From Pseudomonadota bacterium (GTDB lineage: Bacteria > Pseudomonadota > Alphaproteobacteria > Micropepsales > Micropepsaceae), in assembly GCA_018241025.1 (NCBI GenBank), contig JAFEEQ010000030.1, positions 1 to 64,000 on the forward strand: 64,000 bases of DNA, read 5' to 3'. Shown here in pieces: positions 43,460 to 51,627 of this stretch (positions within the stretch are counted from its first letter, which is position 1; each line of letters opens with the position of its first letter). Both the position numbers and the translations under genes were made by a program. The notes beneath the pieces are model-generated. The model searched no databases, had not been told where the DNA came from, and worked only from the letters and a program-made list of their open reading frames with translations.

Positions 43460-44389
43460 CTACGAAGCCTTTTGCTCAGGCTGCGGCGAGGTTGCGGAGC
43501 GCGAGACCGGGAAGAACTTCTCCTGCATCTTGCCGAAGCATTCGGTCGCGATCTTCTCCGGCGTCCAGCCCGCTTCTTCGGTCAGCGTCATGATCGGACG
43601 CGGCTGGCTGTAGAGCTCGATGGTCTCGCCGCGCGCGCCGAAGATCTGGCCCGACACCTCCTTGGCCAGGTCGCTGATCAGCGCGACCGCGAGCTTCGCC
43701 GGCTGGTCGGGCCGGATCAGCGCCGCCATCTGCTCGCGGCGCTTGGCCTGCGCCTCGTCGCGGATCGGCACGCTCTGCGTCATGCGCGTCCACGCCACCG
43801 GCGCTATGATGTTCGAGCGCACGTTGAACTTCGCGCCTTCCATGGCGAGCACGCGCGACAGGCCCATGATGCCGAGCTTCGCCGCGGCATAGTTGGTCTG
43901 GCCGATATTGCCGATCAGCCCCGAGGTCGAGGTGAAAAGCGCATAGCTGCCGGACTGCTTCTCGCGGAAATGCTCGATCGTCGTGCGGCACACGTTGAAC
44001 GAGCCGCGCAGATGCACCTCGATCACCTTGTCCCAGTCGAACTCGGTCATCTTGTGGAACATCGCATCGCGCAGGATGCCGGCCGGATTGATCACGCCGT
44101 CGAGTCCGCCGAGCTCCTTCAGCGTCTGGTCGCGCAGCGCTTCCATCGCCTTGAAGTCCGTCACGCTGTCGGAATTCGAGATCGCCTTGCCGCCGCCGGC
44201 GCGGATCTCGCGTGCGACTTCTTCCGCCGGTCCGGCCGAGCCCGAATCGCTGGCATCGCCCTTGAAGCCGCCACCCAGGTCGTTGACGACCACCGCCGCG
44301 CCTTCCTTGGCTGCGATCAGCGCGCAATCCTTTCCGATACCGTTGCCGCCGCCGGTGACCCAGACGACCTTGCCTTCGAGAATACCCAT
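43460..44389 (-). CDS. SDR family oxidoreductase, acyl-CoA/ACP reductase-like, copy 1
   Basis: A 309-residue short-chain dehydrogenase. The cofactor motif is TGGGNGIGKDCALIAAKEGA, the catalytic Ser-Tyr-Lys set lies in LFTSTSGLIGNIGQ and NYAAAKLGIMGL, and the Asn-containing strand in VINPAGI. The C-terminal extension (SQPRPIMTLTEEAGWTPEKI) resembles the 3-hydroxyacyl-CoA dehydrogenase part of multifunctional enzymes. CGGAGGAAG just before the ATG at 44389 is a strong binding site. A close paralogue lies immediately upstream. Confidence 0.88.
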   Translation of the reverse strand: MGILEGKVVWVTGGGNGIGKDCALIAAKEGAAVVVNDLGGGFKGDASDSGSAGPAEEVAREIRAGGGKAISNSDSVTDFKAMEALRDQTLKELGGLDGVINPAGILRDAMFHKMTEFDWDKVIEVHLRGSFNVCRTTIEHFREKQSGSYALFTSTSGLIGNIGQTNYAAAKLGIMGLSRVLAMEGAKFNVRSNIIAPVAWTRMTQSVPIRDEAQAKRREQMAALIRPDQPAKLAVALISDLAKEVSGQIFGARGETIELYSQPRPIMTLTEEAGWTPEKIATECFGKMQEKFFPVSRSATSPQPEQKAS

Positions 44390-44419
44390 TGCTTCCTCCG
44401 TGTTTTGGTTGTGTACCGC

Positions 44420-44491
44420 CCTCATCCTTCGACAAGCTCAGGATGAGGTCATGGAGCTAACCCTCACCCTGAGCTTGTCGAAGGGTGAGGG
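44420..44491. repeat. Inverted pair of CCTTCGACAAGCTCAGG elements
   Basis: CCTTCGACAAGCTCAGG (44426-44442) and its exact complement (44468-44484), 25 bases apart, lie between the two SDR genes; each unit is flanked by its own shorter palindrome (CCTCATCC/GGATGAGG, CCCTCACC/GGTGAGGG). This motif is familiar as a dispersed repeat in alphaproteobacteria. The pair can form one long hairpin in the mRNA between the paralogues. Confidence 0.85.
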
Positions 44492-44503
44492 AGCGCCGCT
44501 TTC

Positions 44504-45421
44504 TCAAACCGGATCCCATCCGAAAGTGCCCGTCGTCGGCAGAAGATCGACGAAGCTCGGCTTCATCGCGCTCATGCAATGCTCGCCGATGGTCTCCGGC
44601 GTCCAGCCTTCCAGCTTCGCCATGCCGCGCACCGGGCGGGGCTGGCTCATCAGGAACACCTCGTTGCCGCGCGCGACGAAAATCTGCCCGTTGACGTCCT
44701 TGCACGCCGGCGATGCGAGCGAGACGGCGAGCTGCGCCACCTGGTCGGCGCGCATATAGTTCTTCATCCGGTCCACGCGCTTCGCGCTGGCTTCGTCCTT
44801 CACCGGGATCGTCGCGATCATGCGCGACCAGGCGAAGGGCGCGATGCAGTTGGAGCGCACATTCTTCGCCGCGCCCTCCATCGCGATGATGCGCGACAGG
44901 CCGACGACGCCCATCTTCACCGCGGCATAGTTCGCCTGGCCGATATTGCCGATCAGGCCCGAGGTCGAGGTGAACAGCACATAGGAGCCTTCACCCTGCT
45001 CGCGGAAGTGATTGATCGTCTGGCGCGTGACGTTATAGGCGCCGTTCAGATGCACGTTGACGACCATGTCCCAATCCTGGTCGGACATCTTGTGGAACAT
45101 GCTGTCGCGCAGGATGCCGGCGGGATTGATCACCGCGTGCAGGCCTTTGAACTCGTCCATGGCCTGCTGGATCATGTGGGCGACACCTGCCCGGTCGCTG
45201 ACGCTGTCGCTGTTCGCAACGGCGCGTCCGCCGGCTTTGCGGATCTCCGCCGCGACCTGCTCCGCCGGTCCTGCCGAGCCTTCGTCGCCACCCGCGACTG
45301 CGCCGCCCAGATCGTTCACGACGACTGCCGCGCCTTCCTTGGCCGCGAGCAGCGCGCATTCCTTGCCGATGCCGTTGGCGCCGCCTGTCACCAGAACGAC
45401 CTTGCCTTCGAGCACGCCCAT
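44504..45421 (-). CDS. SDR family oxidoreductase, acyl-CoA/ACP reductase-like, copy 2
   Basis: A 305-residue SDR with TGGANGIGKECALLAAKEGA, the catalytic STSGLIGNIGQ and NYAAVKMGVVGLSR, and a C-terminal extension (SQPRPVRGMAKLEGWTPETI) matching copy 1 throughout. The two are clear tandem duplicates and probably form one operon with copy 2 first. They are likely to reduce or oxidise a 3-hydroxyacyl thioester; the chain is unknown. Confidence 0.88.
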   Translation of the reverse strand: MGVLEGKVVLVTGGANGIGKECALLAAKEGAAVVVNDLGGAVAGGDEGSAGPAEQVAAEIRKAGGRAVANSDSVSDRAGVAHMIQQAMDEFKGLHAVINPAGILRDSMFHKMSDQDWDMVVNVHLNGAYNVTRQTINHFREQGEGSYVLFTSTSGLIGNIGQANYAAVKMGVVGLSRIIAMEGAAKNVRSNCIAPFAWSRMIATIPVKDEASAKRVDRMKNYMRADQVAQLAVSLASPACKDVNGQIFVARGNEVFLMSQPRPVRGMAKLEGWTPETIGEHCMSAMKPSFVDLLPTTGTFGWDPV

Positions 45422-45476
45422 ATGTTTCCTCCACGGGAGATTGATGGATATTTCCCCTTAGCCTAGCGAGCCCGGC

Positions 45477-46025
45477 TTGAGCGACGCAAGCAATGTCCCC
45501 TGGACGATCCGGCCGGAGCGTCCCGAAGACGCGCCCCTGGTCGATGCGCTGAACGAGGCGGCTTTCGGCCCCGGACGCTTCGCGAAATCCGCCTATCGCC
45601 TTCGGGAAGGTGTGTCGCAGGTCGCAGAACTCGCTTTCGTCGCGATCGAAAAGGCGGAGTTGCGCGGTTCCGTGCGCTACTGGCCGGTCTCGATCGGCGG
45701 TCACCCCGCGCTGATGCTGGGCCCGCTGGCCGTGAAGGCCAGCGAGCGCGGCCGCGGCATCGGCATCATGCTGATGCAGCATTCCTTGGCGGAAGCCCGC
45801 GCCCAGGGCCACGCGGTCGTCATCCTCGTCGGCGATGAGCCCTATTACGCACGCGTCGGCTTCTCGCGCCTGCCGCCCGGTCGCGTTCGCTTCCCGGGAC
45901 CCGTCGATCCCTCACGCATCCTCGGCCTGTCGCTGAAGGCGGGCGAGATGCTCAACCTCTCCGGCGAAGTCCGCCGCGCGAAGATCGACGATGCCGTTTG
46001 TGCCGATGGTGCGGGGTTGGGCTAA
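45477..46025 (+). CDS. GNAT family N-acetyltransferase
   Basis: A 182-residue acetyltransferase of the YhbS-like group: TIRPERPEDAPLVDALNEAA, LGPLAVKASERGRGIGIMLM with the acetyl-CoA loop RGRGIG (about residues 90-95), and PYYARVGFSRL. The start appears to be TTG at 45477 (MSDASNVPW), since no ATG lies near. It is divergent from the SDR pair and convergent with the DUF2442 gene. Substrate unknown. Confidence 0.82.
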   Translation: MSDASNVPWTIRPERPEDAPLVDALNEAAFGPGRFAKSAYRLREGVSQVAELAFVAIEKAELRGSVRYWPVSIGGHPALMLGPLAVKASERGRGIGIMLMQHSLAEARAQGHAVVILVGDEPYYARVGFSRLPPGRVRFPGPVDPSRILGLSLKAGEMLNLSGEVRRAKIDDAVCADGAGLG

Positions 46026-46028
46026 GCG

Positions 46029-46529
46029 CTATTCGGCCGCGATCTTCCGTGGACGTCCGCGCCTGCCTCGTGCGATGGGGCGATAGTGTGCCGCGAAAAC
46101 CGCAGGATCGTCGTCAAAGGCGCGAAGTGTGATCGCAATGGGTTCGGGCAGCGCACGTGCTTCTCGATAGCTCCGGACCGTCCGCTCAGCCACGTCCAGC
46201 ATGGCGGCGGTCTCGGCCGTGTTGAGACCATGCCGCGCCTCGAAATCGACAAGATGTTTGCCGGATAGCGGGCGTTGCTGCTCGGCGAGCGTGCGCAGCG
46301 TCGCCGCGCTGTAGTCCAATCCGTTTGCCCAGCCGATGCCGGAGCCGTAGGCGACCGGCTTCACGCGCTGAAAAGCAACGGCATCGTCCGCAAACACCTT
46401 GAAATGGCGGGAGCTGTGAACCAGTCCGGTAAGGTCCACGCGCGATCGCGTTCCATCGTCCCATGTCACGTTCAGCGACAGCGGCGCCTTTGCGGCTTCG
46501 ACGGACCTGACTTTGGGCAAATCGTTCAA
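46029..46529 (-). CDS. DUF2442 protein with C-terminal HTH and AT-hook-like tail (candidate antitoxin)
   Basis: A 166-residue protein. Residues about 1-85 are DUF2442 (VRSVEAAKAPLSLNVTWDDG, RSRVDLTGLVHSS, WANGLDYSAATLRTLAEQ). After this comes a helix-turn-helix (FEARHGLNTAETAAMLDVAE, TVRSYREARALPEPI) and a basic tail RGRRGRPRK similar to an AT-hook. The start is TTG at 46529, sharing TTGA with the stop of the DUF4160 gene, with GGGAGG 7 bases upstream. The DNA-binding end makes it the likely repressor or antitoxin of the pair. Confidence 0.75.
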   Translation of the reverse strand: MNDLPKVRSVEAAKAPLSLNVTWDDGTRSRVDLTGLVHSSRHFKVFADDAVAFQRVKPVAYGSGIGWANGLDYSAATLRTLAEQQRPLSGKHLVDFEARHGLNTAETAAMLDVAERTVRSYREARALPEPIAITLRAFDDDPAVFAAHYRPIARGRRGRPRKIAAE

Positions 46530-46750
46530 TGGTAATCCTCCCACCGGGTCAACAATTCGTCGCGATTGGCGGCGATCCAGCGCAAGGCCATCCGCCGCAC
46601 ACGGGCCGGCGCCTCGCCCGCCAGCACAGCGTCGTTGCGGATCGCCACCAGCATCTCGAAATCCGGCCCAACCACATGGACATGCGGTGGGTTGTGGTCT
46701 TCGAAATACATCGCAATCTCGAAGCCCGCGAAGCGCGCTAATGTCGGCAT
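46526..46750 (-). CDS. DUF4160 domain protein (candidate toxin partner)
   Basis: A 74-residue protein with the DUF4160 signature: RFAGFEIAMYFEDHNPPHVH, VVGPDFEMLVAIRNDAVLAG, and the closing WEDYH. DUF4160-DUF2442 pairs are common, tightly overlapped and scattered, and are predicted toxin-antitoxin modules, but I know of no proven mechanism. The gene is A/T-rich at its start and its promoter seems to put transcription within a few bases of the ATG. Confidence 0.8.
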   Translation of the reverse strand: MPTLARFAGFEIAMYFEDHNPPHVHVVGPDFEMLVAIRNDAVLAGEAPARVRRMALRWIAANRDELLTRWEDYH

Positions 46751-46758
46751 GTCGGAAT

Positions 46759-46816
46759 AATATATGGAAAATTCTGCCGGAATTCAAGAATAATCACGGC
46801 AAAATATGCCAGAATT
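46759..46816 (-). promoter_or_regulatory. AT-rich promoter and operator of the DUF4160-DUF2442 pair
   Basis: On the minus strand TTGAAT (46787-46782) and TATATT (46764-46759) are 17 bases apart. The predicted start of transcription is at about 46752, and the ATG is at 46750, so the mRNA would be leaderless. Arms AATTCTGCC (46770-46778) and GCCAGAATT (46808-46816), complementary at 8 of 9 positions, flank and overlap the -35/spacer, a fit for an autorepressor site. Confidence 0.6.
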
Positions 46817-48878
46817 ATCGCCCTTCCACCCGCCACGCGATCAGTAGCGTGCCGAGTAGCAGCAACAGTGCCGCCCAGGCCGGGAGCAGCGGCTGCTGCT
46901 CCACCGCGGTCACGCGATAGGCGCCGTTGGCGCGCAGGCCGATCCAGCTCGCGCCGCTCGCACTGCCGCCGGCGCCGACGCGGCGCACATCCGGCATGCC
47001 GTCGGCAAGCCAGTGCACCGATCCGCCGGTCGCATTCGCCACCGGCGTCAGGATCGTGTCGGTCGCGCGCATGTCGGCGACTTCCTTCGGATTGAGCGGC
47101 CCCGCCGCCGCCACCGCGGTCAGCGTCCCATCGGTCAGGCGATAAAGCCCAAGCTCGTCCGCCTTCGCCTTGCCGCGCCACAGACCCGGTTCGACCTTGG
47201 TCAGCGTGACGGTTTCCTTTTTGCCCGACGGATAGGTGATGGTCACCGGCGGCGCGGTTGGCGCCATGGTGTGGCGCTCGGCAATGATTGAGCCGTCGGC
47301 GATGATCGCCGCGAGCCGCTCTTCTTCCAGCTCCGGCTCCTTCATCAGCCAGTGCGCGAGGCGGCGCAGCAGCTCCGCTTGCGGCCCGCCGCCCTCGAAG
47401 CCGCGCGCCCACAGCCAGGCATGATCGGACAGCAACTCCGCCACGCGGCCCTTCTTGACGTGATCGAGCACCAGCAGCGGCCTGTTGTTCGGCCCGCTCA
47501 TCACCGTCTCGCCGGAGATCTTGGTCGCGCCGATGATGCGCAGCCAGCGACCCCAGGTCGGCGGCGCGGTCTCGGTGTTCGCGCCCGGCAGATCGCGCGT
47601 CACCGGATGGGCAAGGCCTTCGGGCGTCACCACCGGCTTGAAACCCTGGTTCAGCACTTCGCCCGTCGGCTGCGCCGGCAGCACCGCGGCGAGGATGGTG
47701 TGCGACAGGGAAAGTTCATGCGCGAATTCCGGCCCCGACGACACCAGAAGCGCGCCGCCATTCTCCACATAGCTCGCCAGATTCTCGTAATAGAGCGGCG
47801 TCAGAATCCCGCGATCGCTGTAGCGGTCGAAGATCACGAGGTCGAAGCTCGACAGCTTCTCGCTGAACAATTCCTGGGTCGGGAACACGATCAGCGACAG
47901 CTCGTCCACCGGCGTGCCGTCCTGCTTGGTCGGCGGACGCAGAATGGTGAAGTGGACGAGATCGACCGACGGATCGGATTTCAACAGGCTGCGCCACACC
48001 CGCTCGCCGGCATGCGGCTCGCCCGAAATCAGCAGCACGCGCAGCCGGTCGCGCACGCCCGACACCGTCACGACGGCGCGGTTGTTCTGCAGCGTCAGCT
48101 CCGACGGCCCGGGCTTGGCCTCGAGCTCAACGACATTCTCGCCGCCATGGCCGACCGGCACCTGGATCGTCGCAGGCTTGCCGACAGGAACGACTTCGGT
48201 GCGCAGCGGCTTGCCATCGATGCGCACGTCGACTTCTGCAGTTCCGCTCGGTGCCGAGCCATAGTCATCGACGCGAATTTGCATCGCTGCGCTCTGCCCG
48301 ACGATGGCGAAGCGCGCGGCGTTGAGCACCGTCAGCTTGCGGTCGCGCTCGTCGCGCTTGCCGGCGATCAGCGCCTGCACCGGCGCGGCGATGCCCGGCT
48401 TGTCGGCCGGCGGCGTGTCGTGCACCTCGCCGTCGGTGATCAGGATCGCGCCCGCGACGCGCTCCGGCGGCACATCGGCTAGCGTGTCGTTCAGCGCCTT
48501 GAACAGTTCGGTGCCGTTATCCTCGCCCGTCGTCTGCGTCGTCACCGTGGCGACGCGCAATTCGAGATCGTGGTCGTTCGCGAGCTGCTTGCGGATCGCC
48601 GCCAGCGCCGCATCCGCCTGCGCCTTGCGGTCGCCGACGCCCATGCTCTGGGTCTTGTCCAGGATCACCGCCGCGACGTCGGGCAGGGGACTGCGCGTCT
48701 CGTCGACGATGAGCGGATTGGCCAGCACGAAGATCAGTGCCGCGAACACCAGCGCGCGCGCCCAGGCGCCGCGCGCGCGCAGGAAGAAGGACAGCGCGGT
48801 CAGAGCCACGGCCAGCCCGATCGCGATCCACAGCAGGGTCAGCGGCACATGCGGCGCGAAGTCGAGGCTCAGGTTCAT
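46815..48878 (-). CDS. Membrane protein with VWA/GATase1-like domains (MoxR-operon component)
   Basis: A 687-residue protein with two N-terminal membrane helices (about residues 12-60), a VWA-like region beginning VAAVILDKTQSMGVGD (the MIDAS would be DKTQS, partly changed), a central class I glutamine-amidotransferase-like fold (RVLLISGEPHAGERVWRSLL, ASYVENGGALLVSSGPEFA), and a last membrane helix (LPAWAALLLLLGTLLIAWRV). It is the final gene of moxR-DUF58-DUF4159 and overlaps DUF4159 by ATGA. The family is of unknown role, probably in the cell envelope. Confidence 0.8.
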   Translation of the reverse strand: MNLSLDFAPHVPLTLLWIAIGLAVALTALSFFLRARGAWARALVFAALIFVLANPLIVDETRSPLPDVAAVILDKTQSMGVGDRKAQADAALAAIRKQLANDHDLELRVATVTTQTTGEDNGTELFKALNDTLADVPPERVAGAILITDGEVHDTPPADKPGIAAPVQALIAGKRDERDRKLTVLNAARFAIVGQSAAMQIRVDDYGSAPSGTAEVDVRIDGKPLRTEVVPVGKPATIQVPVGHGGENVVELEAKPGPSELTLQNNRAVVTVSGVRDRLRVLLISGEPHAGERVWRSLLKSDPSVDLVHFTILRPPTKQDGTPVDELSLIVFPTQELFSEKLSSFDLVIFDRYSDRGILTPLYYENLASYVENGGALLVSSGPEFAHELSLSHTILAAVLPAQPTGEVLNQGFKPVVTPEGLAHPVTRDLPGANTETAPPTWGRWLRIIGATKISGETVMSGPNNRPLLVLDHVKKGRVAELLSDHAWLWARGFEGGGPQAELLRRLAHWLMKEPELEEERLAAIIADGSIIAERHTMAPTAPPVTITYPSGKKETVTLTKVEPGLWRGKAKADELGLYRLTDGTLTAVAAAGPLNPKEVADMRATDTILTPVANATGGSVHWLADGMPDVRRVGAGGSASGASWIGLRANGAYRVTAVEQQPLLPAWAALLLLLGTLLIAWRVEGR

Positions 48879-51625
48879 TGGCCCTTGCCCAATCGTTTGA
48901 GCAGCGCCGGCACATGCACCTGGTCCGCCTTGTAGTTGCCGGTGAAGGTGTACATCACGACATTGATGCCGAAGCGATAGGCGAGCTCGCGCTGGCGCTC
49001 GCCGCCCGGCACCACATCGACCAGCGGCAGGCCGTTGGGTCCCACCGCCCAGGCCGCGGCCCAGTCATTGCCGCCGATGATCACCGGCGACACACCGTCG
49101 CCGCCGCGTGCCGGCGCCGGGCCGGTCTCCGGATCGGCCGGTGGCAGCGCTTCGACCCACAGCTTCCCGCCGTCCCAGCGTCCGGGAAATGTCTGCAGCA
49201 GATAGAACGCCTTGGTCAGCACGTGATCGGCCGGCAGCGGCTCGAGCGGCGGGATGTCGAGCTTCGCCAGCAACCGCCGCAGCGTCTGCTCGCCCGGCGA
49301 ATTCGCGCCGCGCACCGAGCCCAGCGTCAGATCGCGGGTGTCGAACAGGATCGTGCCGCCATTGCGCATGTAGTCGGAGATCTTCGAAATCGCTTCCGGC
49401 GAGAGGTCCTTCTCGCGCGGGTCCATCGGCCAGTAGAGCAGGGGGAAGAACGACAGGTCGTCCTTGGCGATATCGACGCCCATCGGATCCTGCGGCTCAT
49501 AGGATGTGCGCTGGCGCAGCTTGTTGCCGAGCCCCGTCAGCCCCGCGCGGCTCATGTCGTCGACATCCGGAATGCCGGTGATGACATAGGCGAGATGCGT
49601 ATCCGACGCCGCCTTGATGTCGAAGGCATCGTCGGCGCGCGCATCGGGCACATGGGCGATGACCGCGATCACGAGCAGCACCGCCGCGCCGCGCGCGAAA
49701 CGCAGCCGCGTCAGATATCCGCGCAGCCACAGCGACAGCAGCGCATCGAGGAACAGCAGCCCCGCCGCGATGGCGAGCAGCCAGGGCGCCAGCGCGAGCA
49801 CATTGCTCTGCGTGTAATTCACGACGTCATGGCCAAGATCGCCGAACGGCACCAGCGCGGCATTCGCCTTCACCGCGTTCAGCGCATCCTCGGTACCAGG
49901 CGTGCCGTAGAGCCCCGGCGGATGCTCGCGCGAGACGATGATGCGGCCGAGATCCGCGGCGCGGATCGGCAATACTTCAGCCGGCGGATGGCGCAGCCTT
50001 CCGAACCCGTCGACGGTCGACACAGGCGGCAGCGTCACCGCTGTGCGCATCTCGGCTGGCCGCGAGCCGGCGCTCAGCGCCAGCAGCCGCCGCATCATGT
50101 CGACATAAAGTCCCGACAGCGGCAGCGTCGACCATGCCGGTCCTGCGGTGATGTGGAAGAGCACGATCCAACCCTTGCCGCGCGCTTCGCCGGTCACCAG
50201 CGGCGTGCCGTCGGCCAGCCGCGCCCAACTGCGCGATGCCAGCTCGACGGAAGGCTCCGCGAGAATCTGCCGCGTCACCGAAACATCCTTCGGAATCGTC
50301 AGCCCGGCGAAGGGACTGGAATCCGCAAACGGCGCGAGGCGCTGCGGTTCGGCCCAGGCGAGCGCACCGCCGAGATAGCGTCCGCCGACGCGCAGCTTCA
50401 CCGGCACCAGATCGTCCGTTCCCTGCGCCACGCGCGGGCCGGCGAAGCGGATCACGATGCCGCCCTTGGCGATGAAATCCGCGACCGCCTTGTAGTCGCC
50501 GCCAGGCGGGCGGTTGTCGAAGCCGGCAATGTGCCCGATGTCCGACAGGATCAGCACAGACACATTGTGCGCCAACAGATCGCTGATATTTCCCTTGCGC
50601 ACTTCGGCATAAGGCGCGAGTGCGCGTTCGAGATAATAGGTGTCGGAGAGCAGCGGCTGGGTATCTTCGTTGTTCTGCGCCGCGACCAGCCCCACGGCGC
50701 GCCGCGCCCCGGCTCCGCCCATCAGCTGGATAGTGCCCGCCGAATCCTGGTTCAGGATGGCGATCCGCGCCGTCTCGTTGCGCACTTCCAGCGGTAGCGA
50801 GATATGTGCCTTCGCCCGCGTCTTGCCGTCGTCGAATTTGAACGGCGCGCTCGCCAGCACCTCGCCATGACTGCCCAGTGCCGCGACCTGCCCGCCGCGC
50901 GGCCCGTCGCTCGTCGCACGCAGAATGGAAACGTCGAAACCGTTGGCGCGCTGCTCAGGCGGCAACAGCGCCAGCGTCTCGCGCCCCGGCGCATCGGCAT
51001 AGATGGTGAGCGCGCCGGCATTGGCCAGCACATCGGCCATGGCCGCGCCGCTGCCGTCCTCGATCCCGTCGCTCAGCCATACGATCTGCGGCGTCTGCGC
51101 GAATTTCGCTTTCGCGATCGCTTTCGCCGCGCGCATCCGGTCGCCCAGCCACGGCTCTGGCGCCAGCGCCTGCGCGATGCGCGACGCCTGTCCGGCATCC
51201 ATCAGGCTGACATCGGGCACGTCCGCCGTCGTCACCACAGCGACCGCGCGATCCTTCGCGCCGCGCAGCAGATCGGCGATGGTCGCCTGCCGCGCATCCC
51301 AGTTCGCCGCCGCGGTCCAGCCATTGTCGATCACCAGCACCAGCGGTCCGCTGCCTGCCACCACAGGCGGCTTCCCGAACAGCGGATCGGCCAGCGCCGC
51401 GATCACCAGCGCCGCCGCGACGATGCGAAGCAGCAGCAGCCACCATGGCGTCCGCGCCGGCGTCTCTTCTTTTCCCGAAAGCCCGAGCAGAAGGCGCAGC
51501 GGCGGAAACACCAGCCGCTTCGGCATCGGCGGTGTCACGCGCAGCAGCCAGAACACCACCGGCAACAGCACAAGCGCCGCGAGGACGTAAGGCGCACCGA
51601 AGCTCAGGCCGGACAGGAATTCCAT
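48875..51625 (-). CDS. DUF4159 protein with BatA-like N-terminus
   Basis: A 916-residue membrane protein. The first about 85 residues are the aerotolerance-regulator N-terminal region (FGAPYVLAALVLLPVVFWLL, PARTPWWLLLLRIVAAALVI), followed by a VWA-like part (LVLVIDNGWTAAANWDARQ). Two more helices occur near residues 610-660. The C-terminal DUF4159 domain (about 690-900) has FFPLLYWPMDPREKDLSPEA and RMNGGTILFDTRD-like MRNGGTILFDTRDL. The operon is probably envelope-related. It starts 2 bp before the DUF58 stop. Confidence 0.88.
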   Translation of the reverse strand: MEFLSGLSFGAPYVLAALVLLPVVFWLLRVTPPMPKRLVFPPLRLLLGLSGKEETPARTPWWLLLLRIVAAALVIAALADPLFGKPPVVAGSGPLVLVIDNGWTAAANWDARQATIADLLRGAKDRAVAVVTTADVPDVSLMDAGQASRIAQALAPEPWLGDRMRAAKAIAKAKFAQTPQIVWLSDGIEDGSGAAMADVLANAGALTIYADAPGRETLALLPPEQRANGFDVSILRATSDGPRGGQVAALGSHGEVLASAPFKFDDGKTRAKAHISLPLEVRNETARIAILNQDSAGTIQLMGGAGARRAVGLVAAQNNEDTQPLLSDTYYLERALAPYAEVRKGNISDLLAHNVSVLILSDIGHIAGFDNRPPGGDYKAVADFIAKGGIVIRFAGPRVAQGTDDLVPVKLRVGGRYLGGALAWAEPQRLAPFADSSPFAGLTIPKDVSVTRQILAEPSVELASRSWARLADGTPLVTGEARGKGWIVLFHITAGPAWSTLPLSGLYVDMMRRLLALSAGSRPAEMRTAVTLPPVSTVDGFGRLRHPPAEVLPIRAADLGRIIVSREHPPGLYGTPGTEDALNAVKANAALVPFGDLGHDVVNYTQSNVLALAPWLLAIAAGLLFLDALLSLWLRGYLTRLRFARGAAVLLVIAVIAHVPDARADDAFDIKAASDTHLAYVITGIPDVDDMSRAGLTGLGNKLRQRTSYEPQDPMGVDIAKDDLSFFPLLYWPMDPREKDLSPEAISKISDYMRNGGTILFDTRDLTLGSVRGANSPGEQTLRRLLAKLDIPPLEPLPADHVLTKAFYLLQTFPGRWDGGKLWVEALPPADPETGPAPARGGDGVSPVIIGGNDWAAAWAVGPNGLPLVDVVPGGERQRELAYRFGINVVMYTFTGNYKADQVHVPALLKRLGKGQ

Positions 51626-51627
51626 GA

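Noticed and set aside
44420..44491. CRISPR-like spaced repeats
   Set aside because: Only two copies, in inverted orientation, with no spacer series and no cas genes.
48737..50797. Long plus-strand open frame of 686 codons
   Set aside because: Antisense to DUF4159 and the GATase-like gene; composition is Arg/Gln/His-rich noise.
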